From NCBI GenBank assembly GCA_009801015.1, contig VHZZ01002974.1:64794-92590 (forward strand): a stretch of 27,797 bases of DNA. The letters are read 5' to 3'. The notes under the pieces are model-generated. The model did not search any database and was not told where the DNA came from. It was given only the letters and a program-made list of their open reading frames with translations. This document shows, piece after piece, positions 1-10,294 of the stretch. The position numbers were made by a program, and so were the translations under genes. Every line of letters starts with the position of its first letter. Positions within the stretch are counted from its first letter, which is position 1. This stretch comes from Silene noctiflora (taxonomy: Eukaryota > Streptophyta > Magnoliopsida > Caryophyllales > Caryophyllaceae).

Positions 1-207
1 TTGTCATATTTATTTTTTAGTTATTATTATTAATATATTTCATTATTATTATTAGTTGTTGTTGTTACAATATTTTTATTATTATTTCAGTTCAGATAAG
101 TTCAGTTCAGTTCAGCTCAGGTCTATTAAGTTCAGTTCAGCTCCATTAAGTTCAGTTCAGTTCAGTTCAGTTCAGTTCAGACAATTTCAGTCCAAAAGAA
201 CAGGGCC
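1..207. mobile_element. Right end of a TTCAG-rich, PIF/Harbinger-like non-autonomous element (cut by window edge)
   Basis: From about 87 to 190 the sequence is dominated by the pentamer TTCAG, with interruptions such as ATTAAG and CTCAG. It ends in AAAAGAACAGGGCC followed by TAA at 208-210. A GGCC end next to TAA fits the 3-bp target duplication of PIF/Harbinger-type MITEs. The left end lies outside the window, so the pairing of termini cannot be checked. A similar end (AAAAGAACAAGACC) closes a CTGAA-rich stretch at 27037-27167. No coding capacity is seen. Confidence 0.45.
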
Positions 208-210
208 TAA

Positions 211-583
211 GTTGCAATTATAATGTATTAAACTACTTATTTTAGTTGTAGAACACGAATCGTTCATTTAATGTTTGATATACTATTATTTTAGATTTTC
301 GTCAGTTACTAACTTAACGTCATGTCTATGAGAATTAGTAGGGAACAAATATATGTCTTGATCACCAAGACCTTGTTGGGTGAGTAAATGAGAGAGAAAT
401 AAAAACATGCAAAATTCCTTGTTTAGTTAGCAAATGAGGTATAAGAGAAATGGTGAAAGAATGAAGGGTTCCAAATAGTACACCTGAAACAATATAATGT
501 AGTTAGATGTGTTACAATCATTTTCATCATTAAAAGAAATAACTTAATTAAAAGTTAGTAATATAATATTGACATGACATATA
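211..583. other. Intergenic, nothing recognised
   Basis: AT-rich sequence without a convincing reading frame, terminal repeat or RNA gene. I see nothing in it beyond short A/T runs. Confidence 0.5.
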
Positions 584-863
584 TTTCCTTCATTCTTATA
601 TAATGTTCTCACATTTCATTTTCGTACGATCTAATCCAATGTTTTCCTTCCATACTTGGTAAAATAGTTGACATAATAACCCTCTTCTATTTCTTGTATT
701 TACAATGATATCATTGCAACTAAAACTCCACATCATGACATCTTTTTATACACACCCTTAAATATTTCAAAGAATATCGCCACAAAAAAAAACACTATAA
801 AGTCATTCCACATTAAAATTTATGACCGACCCAAGAAAGCATTCGATTGGAATGAAGGGAGTA
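584..863. mobile_element. Degenerate Stowaway-like MITE
   Basis: The left end reads TTTCCTTCATTCTTAT after a TA, and the right end reads CGATTGGAATGAAGGGAG before TA at about 864. The right end reverse-complements to CTCCCTTCATTCC, which matches the left end over the TTCATTC core. This is the usual CTCCCTYC-type Stowaway (Tc1/mariner) terminus with a TA target. The element is about 280 bp, AT-rich and non-coding. The left terminus is decayed, so the boundary is approximate. Confidence 0.45.
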
Positions 864-1019
864 TAACATTTGATTATTTAGTTTTGTGTCTAACAAAGAA
901 ACAAAATTNAGTTTATACACGTGATATTTTAAAGGTTTTTAGCCTATATTTATATTATTTGTCGGTTCTTATTTTCATATAATACACTTTTCAAATAAAA
1001 TTTATCTGTTTACCTTCTC

Positions 1020-2830
1020 CAATCAATACCTCACGTTACCCACATTTTTCCATATTCAACTNTTTCCACCCGACTAACCAACCAAACCCANCAGAATCAA
1101 CCCTAACCATATCCACATATNAATATATTTTTCTATCTCCTAAATCACACTCGTAAACGTCNGAGAGTAATNCTACNCGTCGAGTACCCTTCTCACCCAC
1201 CTAACCAACTTAACCATCAAAATCAATTCTAAAATGTATCACTGGAAACCCCAACCTACCGACATTTACTTGTACTACTCAAATCACACTCTTCAACATC
1301 GGAGAGTAAACCTACCCCCCCAAGACACTTACCTCCTCCCTCAAGACCTATCTACGCCCACCCCTAAAACAAAATAGACACGTCTAATATAAAATCAACC
1401 CTCACCCGCTATAACAATCAAAATTGAGTATATATACATGTTACTTCAGAGATTTTTAACCTCTTTTTATAGCATCTGTACCTTTGTCATTTTCACAAAA
1501 TAGAACCTTGAAATCAAATTTATCTACTTACTTTCTCAGTTGTTCTAATCATAGCCTTAGTACATACGTACCTTTTTTTCTACATCATTTAGGTATTTGT
1601 CGTACCCCTCACACCCAATTAACCAAATTAACCAACAGAATCAACCGTATTCCTGAACAACCCTAACCTATTTACATTTTCTTGTACAACTCAAATAACA
1701 CTCTTAAACGTCGGAGAGTAACCCTACCCCTCAAGACACTTACCTCCTCCCTCGAGACCTATCTACCCCCATCCCTAAAAAAAAAAATCGACACATCCAA
1801 TGTAAAATCAATCTATACCCTATAAGACAATGTTCCACTGTAAGGAATAATGCCTCGTTTAGTCGTTTGGTTGTCATGCGGGAATTAGTTTCCCATGATT
1901 TTACAAAACACATGAATTGGCCAATTCATGTGAATTGGCCAAAACGCGTTTAGTTCACATCCTGGAATTGAATTGACACAGAAGTTTCCAATAACCTAGG
2001 GAGGGCTTGGTAATTAAACTCCCCCATAATGGAGGAGTTGGAAATTCATGGGAAAAAAAAATCCCATGATTTGGAGTAACCAAACATCTTCCATTTTTTC
2101 AAATCATGGAATTTTCTAATTCACCCATTTTTATGGGGACAACCAAACGAGGCCTAAGTTGAAAAAATGGAGGAAAAAAAAGGAATATGGACTATAATAA
2201 ACTATAATATAATACTATGATTAAAAAATAATTTCGATTTTTTTACGGCTTACTCTATCCGTCTCGGAAACACCTTTCATTTGTGATTACTTTGTTGTTT
2301 ATGAAATACCTTCTAATACCCACTTACATTTCATTTCATCAACACAATTATTCTGCTTGACTCACCTACATCGTTGTGTTCTTTATTATTTATATTTATA
2401 TTTATACCCCTTAAATAAAAATTTGACAACCCAACTAACCAACTTGATCATCAAAATCATCAACTGTATCCCTAAACAACCCCGACCTATCGAGTTTTGC
2501 CTGTACTACTCAAATTACACTCTTAAATATCGGAGAGTAACCCTACCCCTTAAGACACTTACCTCCTCCCTCAAAACCAATCTACCCCCACCCCATAAAA
2601 GATACGCCACTCTATAAAACAATGTCCCATTTGTAAAGAATAAGGTGAAAACATGCAGGAACAAATATTTTGTTGTTTTTGAAATACCTTTCAATACCCA
2701 TTTAAAATACATGTCATCCACACAATTATTTCAATTGAAATATCTAAATCATCATTGTGGTCTTTAATATTTATATTTATGCTTCTTAAATCGAAATTTG
2801 ACATTTTTTGGATTTATGTAAAGTATAATA
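1020..2830. repeat. Four-copy interspersed/tandem repeat cluster
   Basis: A C-rich unit recurs with core CGGAGAGTAA, then CCTACCCC, AAGACACTTACCTCCTCCCTC and an A/C-rich tail. The cores lie near 1161 (partial, N-containing), 1300, 1711 and 2529. Upstream of each is an ACCAA/TCAAAATCA segment. A second, AT-rich block at 2291-2428 recurs at 2662-2803. It shares TTGTTGTTT, GAAATACC, the ACACAATTATT segment and ATTTATATTTAT, about 371 bp apart. The copies are diverged and interrupted by the MITE at 1851-2154. The short open frames here are repeat shadows, not genes. The family is unidentified. Confidence 0.6.
1851..2154. mobile_element. PIF/Harbinger (Tourist)-like MITE
   Basis: This 304-bp element is flanked by TAA at 1848-1850 and TAA at 2155-2157. 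The left terminus is TGCCTCGTTTAGTCGTTTGG followed by TTGTC. The right terminus GACAACCAAACGAGGC reverse-complements to GCCTCGTTTGGTTGTC, so the ends form an imperfect terminal inverted repeat in which the left copy has an extra few bases. The interior contains further inverted motifs (CCAATTCATG/TGAATTGGCC). It has no coding capacity. TAA targets and a GCCTYGTTTGG end are typical of Tourist-type MITEs. Confidence 0.65.
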
Positions 2831-2949
2831 TATTTGACATTTGTTTTATTTCCTTTTTACTTAATTAAAGAAATTATCTCATCTCCTTCGCATTGTTAAG
2901 TACGAAAATGTAGAATGTTAAATACTTAAGTACTTTTATTTATTAAGAC

Positions 2950-3116
2950 GGAGGTATTCATTTTAAGTTTAAAAAGGGTCAAGTAATATGGAAAAGATAA
3001 AAGCATAATGCATAAGGAAATGTAACAGATTTGTTTTATATCCCTAGGTCGGACGATTTTTGACCCATTTTAATGTTAAGACGAAGACAAACCGAGTTAG
3101 TTCTTTCTTCCGCTTT
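2950..3116. other. Intergenic with one Stowaway-like end fragment
   Basis: A short AGACGGAGGTA motif near 2945-2956 resembles a decayed Stowaway terminus. Its possible partner is CTCTATCCGTCTCGG at about 2250, which would make the repeat cluster part of an older element. Otherwise nothing is recognised. Confidence 0.25.
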
Positions 3117-3530
3117 CCCATTTTCATTTTTAATAGAAANGTTGAATAAAGTTAATAACCTTAAATAGTAAGTATATAAATATCAAAGAATGATGTTCTA
3201 AGTCTAATAGGAAAATTGTAAATAATCAATTATTTTCTAACTTATTTCCCATTTTCATTTTTAATAGAAGAATTGAGTTAAAGTTAATAACCTTAAATAG
3301 TAAGTATACAAATATTAAAGATAATAATGTTCTAAATCTAATAGAAAAATTGTAAATAATCAATTATTTTCTAATTCTAATAGAAAAATTGTAAATAATT
3401 TTTTTTTTCTTATTTTCGAATTCTAATAAGAAAATTATTAATCTAATTCTAATAGAAAAATTGTAAATAATTTATTATTTTCTTATTTTCAAATTCTAAT
3501 AAGAAAATTATAAATAAATTATTATTTATA
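3117..3530. repeat. AT-rich minisatellite
   Basis: A 131-bp unit beginning CCCATTTTCATTTTTAATAG occurs at 3117 and again at 3248 with few differences. It is followed by shorter derived units of CTAATTCTAATAGAAAAATTG and CAAATTCTAATAAGAAAATT type up to about 3530. One N interrupts the first copy. This is purely non-coding tandem sequence, probably made by replication slippage or unequal exchange. Confidence 0.7.
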
Positions 3531-5000
3531 AATATAGTGTTTTGTAAAAGTTGGAAACTACGACGTGCTTAGAAAAAAACTTCTTTTAATTATATATATT
3601 GATTGGTTGATTTAGAGAATAAGAATTAGTCAGTATATAACATTAAACGCAATTATTCAATACTCTTTAACATACATGAGCGGGAATTTTAGGTCGAATT
3701 TTTTAAATTGTGTTAATCTTTTAGTATAGAGGGGATGTACATTAGTAGGAAGGTATATGTATTTATGATATTGATAGATAATGAACTTTTATATTATAAA
3801 AATGGATTTATTTATAACTTTGTAGTATGTACATTAGTTGCCTTATTCACAAAACCAGATAGGCACAAATGATTGAAAAATCATTATTTTAATATTATTC
3901 AGAATCTTTTAACTATCCCTCACTCACCATGCATCAACTTCTTTATACTTGTTTTTAAAGTAGAAAGTGTTTTATCTGTTTTCGAATAGCTTCTTTTAAA
4001 ACCGCTTCTGCTCCCTTAGTAAATGTTTTGATAAAAAAGATAATTTTTTAAAATTACAATTTACTTGACCTCGTGCTAATTAATTCTGAATATCTTTATC
4101 AAGATCAAAAATAAGTTGTGGAATTTCTTTGATTGCATGATCTAAAAAATTAAACGTTGACACACATGTAAATGAGATGTTCAACCTAACTTAGCTATAG
4201 CCCTTTGCTTATGCTACATAACCATAAAAATGAGGTTATCCTCATTCTCTTTAATTCAACTTGTACAGATCTCGCGCCATTGCGCGGTATATAGAGATTT
4301 TATTTTTTTAGTGTATTAAACTTGCACACCATATATATTTAATATTTCTCTCTTTTGTACTTTGATATGAAACAAAAAATTTGAAATGGAAAACTAATCA
4401 AAGAGAATTAAGTTAAGGTGTGATTTGTTTTTTTAAATGATTTTTTTTGTCACGAAACTAATAGTAAATACTAAATATGTGTCAAATTATTATCTAGAGT
4501 AATATATTATTGCATTATTCAAAAAATTAGCAACTTATAGTTTATAATTTAAAACCAAATTTAATTTATTTTAATGAAAAAATCATAATTGTGAATTTAA
4601 TTAAATGATTAGAGTTTAATTATAAGAATATATTCATTGAAAATATAATAATGTAATGAAATAAAGTTTTACTTATTGCCTTATTTAGCTAAATGCCTTT
4701 TGGAAGGAAAACTAAGAGAATTTTTATTCTCTTAGTAGTAAGGGAGATGTGTGTGATTTATATTTTAGCAAAATTTCCTAAATCACTTCTAAAAATAGAT
4801 AAGTGATTAATAAAAGTGTAATGTAACAAATATAATTTTATTCCTAATTAAGAAATCACTTTCCTAATTCATCTTATCCCAAAATTTTATTGAGTAAGAA
4901 ATAAAGAGAAATTAGATTCCAAAATCGTACAAAAATAGGCCTATATTATATCAGAGAAAATTTCCTTTTCAAGACGGAATAAATTAGTAAGACAAAAATC
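3531..5000. other. AT-rich intergenic, no gene seen
   Basis: No reading frame, RNA gene or well-bounded transposon is supported. A GCGCCATTGCGC hairpin at about 4271 stands out against the AT-rich background and may be the trace of an old element, but no boundaries can be assigned. Confidence 0.45.
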
Positions 5001-5007
5001 AAAATGT

Positions 5008-5205
5008 CGAAACGACAAACTCTTGTCCCATGCTCCCATCCTCTACCGATAACTGGGGCAATCTCCTTCGGGGTGCAATTTAATCGGTTAATCTCTCCCA
5101 AGTTTGGCTTTTTTATTTGCAAGAGTTAGGAATCGAACCCCTGACCAATTGTTTAAGAGATGAGAGCCTTTACCAATTACCACTCACATCGGCCAACTTT
5201 GGCAT
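5008..5205 (-). mobile_element. tRNA-derived SINE (boundaries approximate)
   Basis: Read on the minus strand, the sequence has a box A-like segment TGGTAATTGGTAAAGG (5167-5182). A consensus box B, GGTTCGATTCC, follows at 5129-5139. The spacing is that of a tRNA-type internal RNA polymerase III promoter. The rest is not tRNA-like (AT-rich tail region containing ACCCCGAAGGAG and GGTAGAGGATGGG), as expected of a plant SINE. A 12-bp direct repeat AAATCAAAATGT at 4996-5007 and 5282-5293 might be a target duplication. However, the right copy lies about 100 bp beyond the expected 5' end, so I do not rely on it. The element sits directly upstream of the hydrolase gene. Confidence 0.65.
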
Positions 5206-5320
5206 CCCATCTACTAACATGAGATAATAGTTAACTTGTTTTATACTTAGACGGATATGACCGTTTTAAAAGATATCAGCTAAATCAAAATGTTTTTGAT
5301 GGTTGCATAAACTTTTGGAC

Positions 5321-5328
5321 TATAAAAA
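5321..5328 (+). promoter_or_regulatory. Possible TATA box of the epoxide hydrolase-like gene
   Basis: TATAAAAA lies 42 bp upstream of the chosen start codon. If used, the 5' UTR would be very short (roughly 10-15 nt). That is unusual, so transcription may start elsewhere. Confidence 0.3.
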
Positions 5329-5362
5329 AAAGTAGTCATACTCCATAACTTGAAGTTGGAAA

Positions 5363-7956
5363 ATGGACAAAATTGAACATCGTTTCATTGGAGTAAAAGG
5401 ATTGAAGCTTCACGTAGCTGAACTTGGAATAACTGGTATTTCTGTTTCTTAATTTCATTATTATTTGTCATCTTTAATTTGTGTTTTTCACTTAATTCAT
5501 CAAATAATTAACCAAGTAGTTTCCACTTATTTTCGGGAACACGGGGCGGACCTAGAACTAAATTTTTGGGTAGCGAATTTTCCTCATCAAGTTGTATTAT
5601 AATTATGTTAAGGTCTTATATTTCATAAATTTCGGATTGTAACAAAAATCGATAATTTTGATCATTTCTCGGAAGTTTGGGGCGGCGAGTGCTACCCCAT
5701 ATCGTTATTTATTGGTATATCTCGAAATAATTTCTGATAATGTTTTTTCTAAACAAAAACGAATTAATATAATACTCGTATTAGTTTACCTTTTTATTCT
5801 TTGGGAACGGTATTTTAATCAAATGTTCAAATGACTGGAATGGAGGGAGTATTCCGCCAATATGAATCATGATTAGTTGATTTACTTGCTAGTTAGATTT
5901 GTTTTCCACGTCTTTTTATTAGAACCGTCTTACAAAAGACTAACTCGGGTTTAAATTGATAAATAATGAACAGGATCAAAGGTGGTGATATTGCTACATG
6001 GGTTCCCAGAAATATGGTATACATGGCGTCATCAAATGATTGCTCTGGCAAATGCCGGGTACAGAGCCGTCGCACCAGATTTCCTAGGATATGGTCTTTC
6101 TGATAAGCCGGCTCACCCTGAAACGACGTCGTTTATGGATCTTGTTAATGATCTTCTTGGTTTAGTTGACCAACTTGACATTTCCAAGGTGGAACTCATA
6201 TACTCTCTACCTTGTGTCCTCAATTTATCAGTTGCTGTGTTTCTCGATGAGTTTTATATGAGACGGTTTTTAGGTTGGTTTTAATTTAATATCGGTCTCT
6301 TGTAAGGTTTTGTTTGAGTGCTACTTGGTTTAAGGTTCGCGAATTGGGTTAGCATGGATTCGAGATGGGTAGGATCATTATGGCGGTAAAACTCTCCCTT
6401 ATGAGTTATGAGTTTTAACACTGTTAGGGTTTAAACCCGAGATCTCTGGTTAAGCTAGAACAACTCTTTCAGTTGATCTAAGTGCTCATGGATTTCGTGT
6501 CTCATGAATGTTAGTTCATTTCAACTCAATTTAGTCATGGTTTCATACAATTATTATTAGGGAGTATTTTATGATATCCATAAGAATTTTCTTTGGTATT
6601 TTTTGATAGCGAACCCCAAATTATTTTGGGACTAGAGCGGGGTTGTTATGTTAGTATTGTGCGAGAATGAACACTAGAAGCGGTTAAAAGCTGGTTGAAC
6701 GATCTTGTTTTGTACGATCTTGTTATAGTAAGCATTGGAACATGACTCACATGAGCATTGGTTGAACGATCTTATGTTGTAACCGATGTATGTAATGTAT
6801 CAGGCATTTCTGATAGCAAAGGATTTTGGAGTAAGACCAGCCTTCTTATTTGCACTTCTTCACCCGGATCGAGTACAGGGTGTGATTACGTTGGGAGTAC
6901 CGTATTCTCCACCAGTTCCTTCCACCTTCCATAAGCATCTGCCTGAAGGCTTTTACATTTCTAGATGGCAGGTACATGTACTCACACTCGTTATAGTTGT
7001 CCGACATGATATTTTGCAGAAGAATTATATTTGTTTTTGCCAAAATTGAAGCGTTGAGGACTCAAATCTCGATATTTGTTGACGTTTTTCCTGACAGGAA
7101 CCGGGAAGAGCAGAAGCTGACTTCGGCCGTTTTGATGCAAAAACAGTGGTAAAGAACATTTACATTCTGTTTTCCAAGAGCGAAATACCGATAGCTGAAG
7201 AAAACCAAGAGATAATGGACCTGGTGACGCCTTCAGCTCCTCTACCCTCTTGGTTCTCAGATGAAGACCTTGAAGCTTATGGGTCTTTGTACGAAAACTC
7301 AGGATTTCAGACTGCATTACAAGTTCCATATAGGTATAAATTTCTACCTCTCAGCTTCAATTAATCTTCATAAATTGTGGAGTGACACAGCAATATCGAC
7401 TTACTCAGAGTTTATCCACGGTTAAATATCTGCTGAAAACCTAAAGATTTTTGGGCTTACTGCACGCACCATATTCTGTATATGGAATGTTACGAGTGCT
7501 ACGACCCATACTTAGCCAATACTGGGTTGATATATAACCGCTAACTGATACAACTAAAACTAAGCCAACATGGTTATACGACGATGGATACTGGCTGATA
7601 ATTTACTGACATAGATTGATGCACAGGCATATACAGACTACAGGTGCTATGATACAGGAAAGCTATATTAACTGGTATTAATATTGAGTTGCATTTCCTT
7701 TATGTCTAGGTCCACAACCGAGACGTATGATATACCCGATCCGATACTGAGACAACCCGCATTGGTAATAATGGGTAGACAAGATTACTTCTTCAAGTTT
7801 CCAGGAATACAACAGTACATTGAAAGCGGAAAGGTCGAAGAGTTCGCCCCTGATTCGAGCATCATATATGTACCAGAAGGTACTCATTTTGTTCATGAAC
7901 AGCTCCCTGAAGTAGTCAATGAGCTCATCCTTGATTTCCTGGCTGCCCATCCATGA
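5363..7956 (+). CDS. Soluble epoxide hydrolase-like alpha/beta hydrolase (5 exons, 312 aa)
   Basis: Exons are 5363-5435, 5974-6188, 6804-6971, 7098-7333 and 7710-7956. All introns are GT-AG and the phases (1, 0, 0, 2) join without a break. The start is the ATG giving MDKIEHRFIGVKG, the usual N-terminus of plant epoxide hydrolases. The family (alpha/beta-hydrolase fold, EH subfamily) opens epoxides such as fatty-acid epoxides with water. Visible motifs are the oxyanion-hole HGFP (33-36) with WYTWRHQ, the nucleophile Asp103 in AKDFG, the lid Tyr147 in YISRWQ and probable second lid Tyr230 in VPYR, the acid Asp256 in GRQDYF, and the base His290 in EGTHFV. Length matches the plant family (about 310-320 residues). 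No signal peptide or membrane segment is seen, so it is probably cytosolic. The oddity is that the common G-H-D-W-G elbow is A-K-D-F-G here. The catalytic residues are present, but substrate and activity are unproven. Confidence 0.9.
5540..5852. repeat. Repeat remnants in intron 1 of the hydrolase gene
   Basis: GGGGCGGACCTAGAACTAAATTT at the start (about 5544) and GGGGCGGCGAGTGCTACCCC at about 5680 resemble the ends of a common plant interspersed repeat, from memory only. TGGAATGGAGGGAGTA at about 5837-5852 is a Stowaway-like right terminus with only a weak partner at about 5772. These lie wholly within the intron. Confidence 0.3.
6350..6520 (-). mobile_element. Degenerate tRNA-derived SINE in intron 2 of the hydrolase gene
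   Basis: On the minus strand a box A-like TTAGATCAACTGAAAGAG (about 6464-6481) is followed by TTAACCAGAGATCTCGG. A decayed box B, GGTTTAAACCC, follows at 6427-6437. Order and spacing fit a tRNA-type SINE head. Both promoter boxes deviate from consensus and the ends are undefined, so this is an old copy. Confidence 0.45.
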
Positions 7957-8149
7957 AAACTCGACATCTTTTTCGTTGATAAACACAGCTATTTGAATCT
8001 AGTGCTGTTTCCAAAAACTTTGAAAGACGATAACTTACTGTAAAACTTGTACCCATTTCTGGTTTGACAATAATTTAAGGCCAGACCTTTATTTTAGCAA
8101 AAACAATGCATAAATTTTAGGGATAAATAATCAAGCTTCGTAGCAAAAA

Positions 8150-8310
8150 TAGCAAGGTTGTTTGGTTAACATCGTGAATAGAGGCTTATTATGAATTCTA
8201 ATTCATACCGGTGGAGGAAGTTATTTACCTAGTTTTTTCCACGTCACATAAAATGAAATGTTTGATGAAATTTCGACGAAAATGCATTTCCTACCTGCAA
8301 CCAACCGACC
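8150..8310. other. Possible small inverted-repeat element
   Basis: GCAAGGTTGTTTGGTTAA near 8152 and CTGCAACCAACCGACC near 8297 are weakly complementary over TTGGTTG/CAACCAA. The interior is non-coding. This could be a decayed Tourist-like MITE. There is no clear target duplication. Confidence 0.25.
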
Positions 8311-8538
8311 CCAAATAATTAACCGAAAAGGACTTGGTCTTGGACTGCCCAGCCAGCCAATCATGAATTGGCCAGCCAGGTCCATGGGACATGTAGTAGC
8401 CTATGTACATCTCTGGTTTCTTGAATTCTTGCTCTTTTACTTTTAGCCTTTAGGAAGCCTACATGATTTATAATTAATGGGTATAATTATTGTCCTTCTA
8501 TGATCATCTTTCCAAATTCCAAAGTCGTACCTTTTGTC

Positions 8539-8740
8539 TAGAGCTGTTCATGGATCGCCTCGTCCATTTAACCTGGCTCATTCCAAGCGCTAAATAAACG
8601 CGCACAGACAAAGGAGTTTTAGAAAAACACAAAGGTCCAGCCCACTAACCCGTCCCAAACCCGCTAACCCGCTTGTCCGTGGACCAAAAATTTAATGTGA
8701 GTCTGGCACTCCAACCCAAGTCCGCATTTAGTCACCTCTA
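8539..8740. mobile_element. hAT-type MITE with perfect 8-bp target-site duplication
   Basis: This 202-bp element runs from TAGAGCTGTTCA to GTCACCTCTA. The right end reverse-complements to TAGAGGTGAC, so the termini share TAGAGNTG. It is flanked by identical 8-bp copies of CTTTTGTC at 8531-8538 and 8741-8748, the target-duplication length of the hAT superfamily. The interior is rich in ACCCG/CCCGC motifs (AACCCGTCCC, ACCCGCTAACCCGC), like subterminal transposase-binding repeats of hAT elements. It has no coding capacity. The perfect duplication makes this the best-supported mobile element in the window. Confidence 0.85.
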
Positions 8741-8819
8741 CTTTTGTCATATATGAAACTTAACTTTTGTCAAGCATACACTTTCTATGGAATTGACTCA
8801 TTTCAAATTCATTGCTTGT

Positions 8820-9150
8820 ATTTTGGTATCGTTTGGCTACCATTGGAAAAACATTTGAAGTCGTAAATCTCACGAATTCCAAAAAAGGGGTTGTTTTGTC
8901 GTCATTTTTTTTTTCAGACAAAATGTAGCATTCTAAACTCCGAAGAATTTCCAATGTTTACATAGGAATAGGTTTACTTACTCCCTGACAATTCTAGGTA
9001 ATTAAGAATGCATATGGAATAAAATTTATACATAGACAATCAAACACATATGGTAAATTCACATGAATTTTTATTGTAAATTAATTCACATGATTTGTAT
9101 TTTCTTAGGTAATTCTATGACCTTAATTAACTAAACGACAACACCTTTTA
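8820..9150. mobile_element. Decayed Tourist-like MITE
   Basis: The left end is TTTTGGTATCGTTTGGCTAC. The right end, AACTAAACGACAACACC, reverse-complements to GGTGTTGTCGTTTAGTT. The TATCGTTTGG and TGTCGTTTAG cores match, and both resemble the CGTTTGGTTGTC end of the MITE at 1851-2154. The interior contains an AATTCACATGAATT palindrome and AT-rich sequence. No target duplication could be fixed. Confidence 0.4.
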
Positions 9151-9274
9151 TTGAGTGAACCAACACGCTTTCATTGATCTATATCATCAAATTGACCATT
9201 ATTCCAAATTAACTTGACACCTGAAGATGATTGAATCTGATCCAAATTTCTCCAATCTCATAATAACCTTCTAA

Positions 9275-9608
9275 GGGCAAGTGCAATAGAAGAACCTTTT
9301 ATAAAGTTCTTTCTTTTCCATGTCATTTTTCGACAATCTTAAGAATTAAGAATTCTTTGTCACAATGGAAAAACTTTACTCACATTTTTCCATAAGAAAA
9401 ATATTATTTATTTAATGTAATTAATTGGTTAATTACCTTTGGGTAATTAACCAATTAAACCAAGTTTCTTGTTTTTTGAAAGAACTTGGTTCTTAATATC
9501 AAACCAAGTTTGTTTTTTTAAGGACAAACTTTTTCATCCAATGGAACAAACTATTTAAAAGTTCTTATTTACAAACTCAATACAAAGAACCTCCCATTAC
9601 AATTGCTC
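9275..9608. mobile_element. PIF/Harbinger-like MITE with TAA target duplication
   Basis: This 334-bp element is flanked by TAA at 9272-9274 and 9609-9611. The left terminus is GGGCAAGTGCAATAGAAGAACC. The right end reverse-complements to GAGCAATTGTAATGGGAGGTTC, matching at most positions. The interior holds a near-perfect palindrome around 9417-9460 (TTAATTGGTTAATTACC / GGTAATTAACCAATTAA) that could fold into a long hairpin. There is no coding capacity. Confidence 0.7.
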
Positions 9609-9669
9609 TAACTTGACCCAAATTAGTGTTCTTGCAAACTAGAGATATCCGACCATCCTAACCTACAAC

Positions 9670-10005
9670 TAGAGTTGGACATCATTGCATCCTGGCCCGC
9701 TCCACTCACCGGACCTCCCCTCCCCCAGCCCAATAACTTGGCCCACATGGCTCGTATAACCCACCTAGATCATGCTCGAGTTATGATTAGTGAAGGGCGG
9801 CCCGATTACTTCCCCATCAAACTCACCAAGCTCGCCAACCCATAAACAAACTGGGCCGGCTTAGGGTCAACTCTTCTCCAGCCCGGTCCACTATAGCCCA
9901 ACCTAACCCTTGCCCCGACGTGTGGATTCGGGCTTGCTCCACAATAGTCTGGTCCGTCCTCCAGCCTGGCCCAGCCCACCTAACCTGCCCTATCGTCTAC
10001 CTCTA
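9670..10005. mobile_element. hAT-type MITE with GGCCCG-rich interior
   Basis: This 336-bp element runs from TAGAGTTGGACAT to CGTCTACCTCTA. The right end reverse-complements to TAGAGGTAGACG. Flanks CCTACAAC (9662-9669) and CCTACGAG (10006-10013) agree at 6 of 8 bases, consistent with an aged 8-bp hAT target duplication. The GC-rich interior is full of GGCCCG, CAGCCC and CCCACCTAACC motifs, in sharp contrast to the AT-rich surroundings. Its termini match those of the elements at 8539-8740 and 26549-27033. Confidence 0.65.
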
Positions 10006-10062
10006 CCTACGAGTCTATGACCAACACAACCGACCCTTTTTCTTTTATTATTACTTTTTTAC

Positions 10063-10085
10063 TTTTTTTTTTTTTTTTTTTTTTT
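10063..10085. repeat. 23-base T run
   Basis: An uninterrupted run of about 23 T lies about 200 bp upstream of the probable TATA box of the phosphatase gene. It could be a nucleosome-excluding tract or the poly(A) tail of a lost minus-strand retroelement; nothing adjacent decides this. Confidence 0.6.
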
Positions 10086-10260
10086 GACGAATCTCCTCAC
10101 TATAGCAGAATAGAAAAATAGGTGGAAGTCGAACCAAACTAGGACGGTGAACCTAAACTAAACGTAACACCCGTAATCACAATCACAAAGAAGATAATAA
10201 TTAATTACAATTAATCACAACAAATAATAAGGTTTCTTAATTCTTAATTACGACTTCCAT

Positions 10261-10267
10261 TATAAAA
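10261..10267 (+). promoter_or_regulatory. Probable TATA box of the CPL1-like gene
   Basis: TATAAAA lies about 630 bp upstream of the start codon. It is followed by a pyrimidine-rich stretch (10290-10390, including CCTCCCCCCTTTTCCCTC) typical of plant leader starts. Transcription would begin near 10290-10300. Position and context fit, but this is inference. Confidence 0.4.
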
Positions 10268-10294
10268 CCAATAATAAATTCCCTCTTATCATCA

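Noticed and set aside
87..190. Short regular repeats that might suggest a CRISPR array
   Set aside because: They are contiguous pentamers without unique spacers, in a plant nuclear context.
4262..4290. GC-rich hairpin GCGCCATTGCGC resembling a Helitron 3' end
   Set aside because: No CTRR terminus next to it and no TC start with an A-T target could be assigned.
5129..5182. Possible tRNA gene on the minus strand (box A and box B present)
   Set aside because: No acceptor stem or cloverleaf can be formed, and the sequence after box B is not tRNA-like; a SINE explains it better.
4996..5293. 12-bp direct repeat AAATCAAAATGT as the SINE target duplication
   Set aside because: The right copy lies about 100 bp past the expected SINE 5' end; in AT-rich DNA this may be chance.
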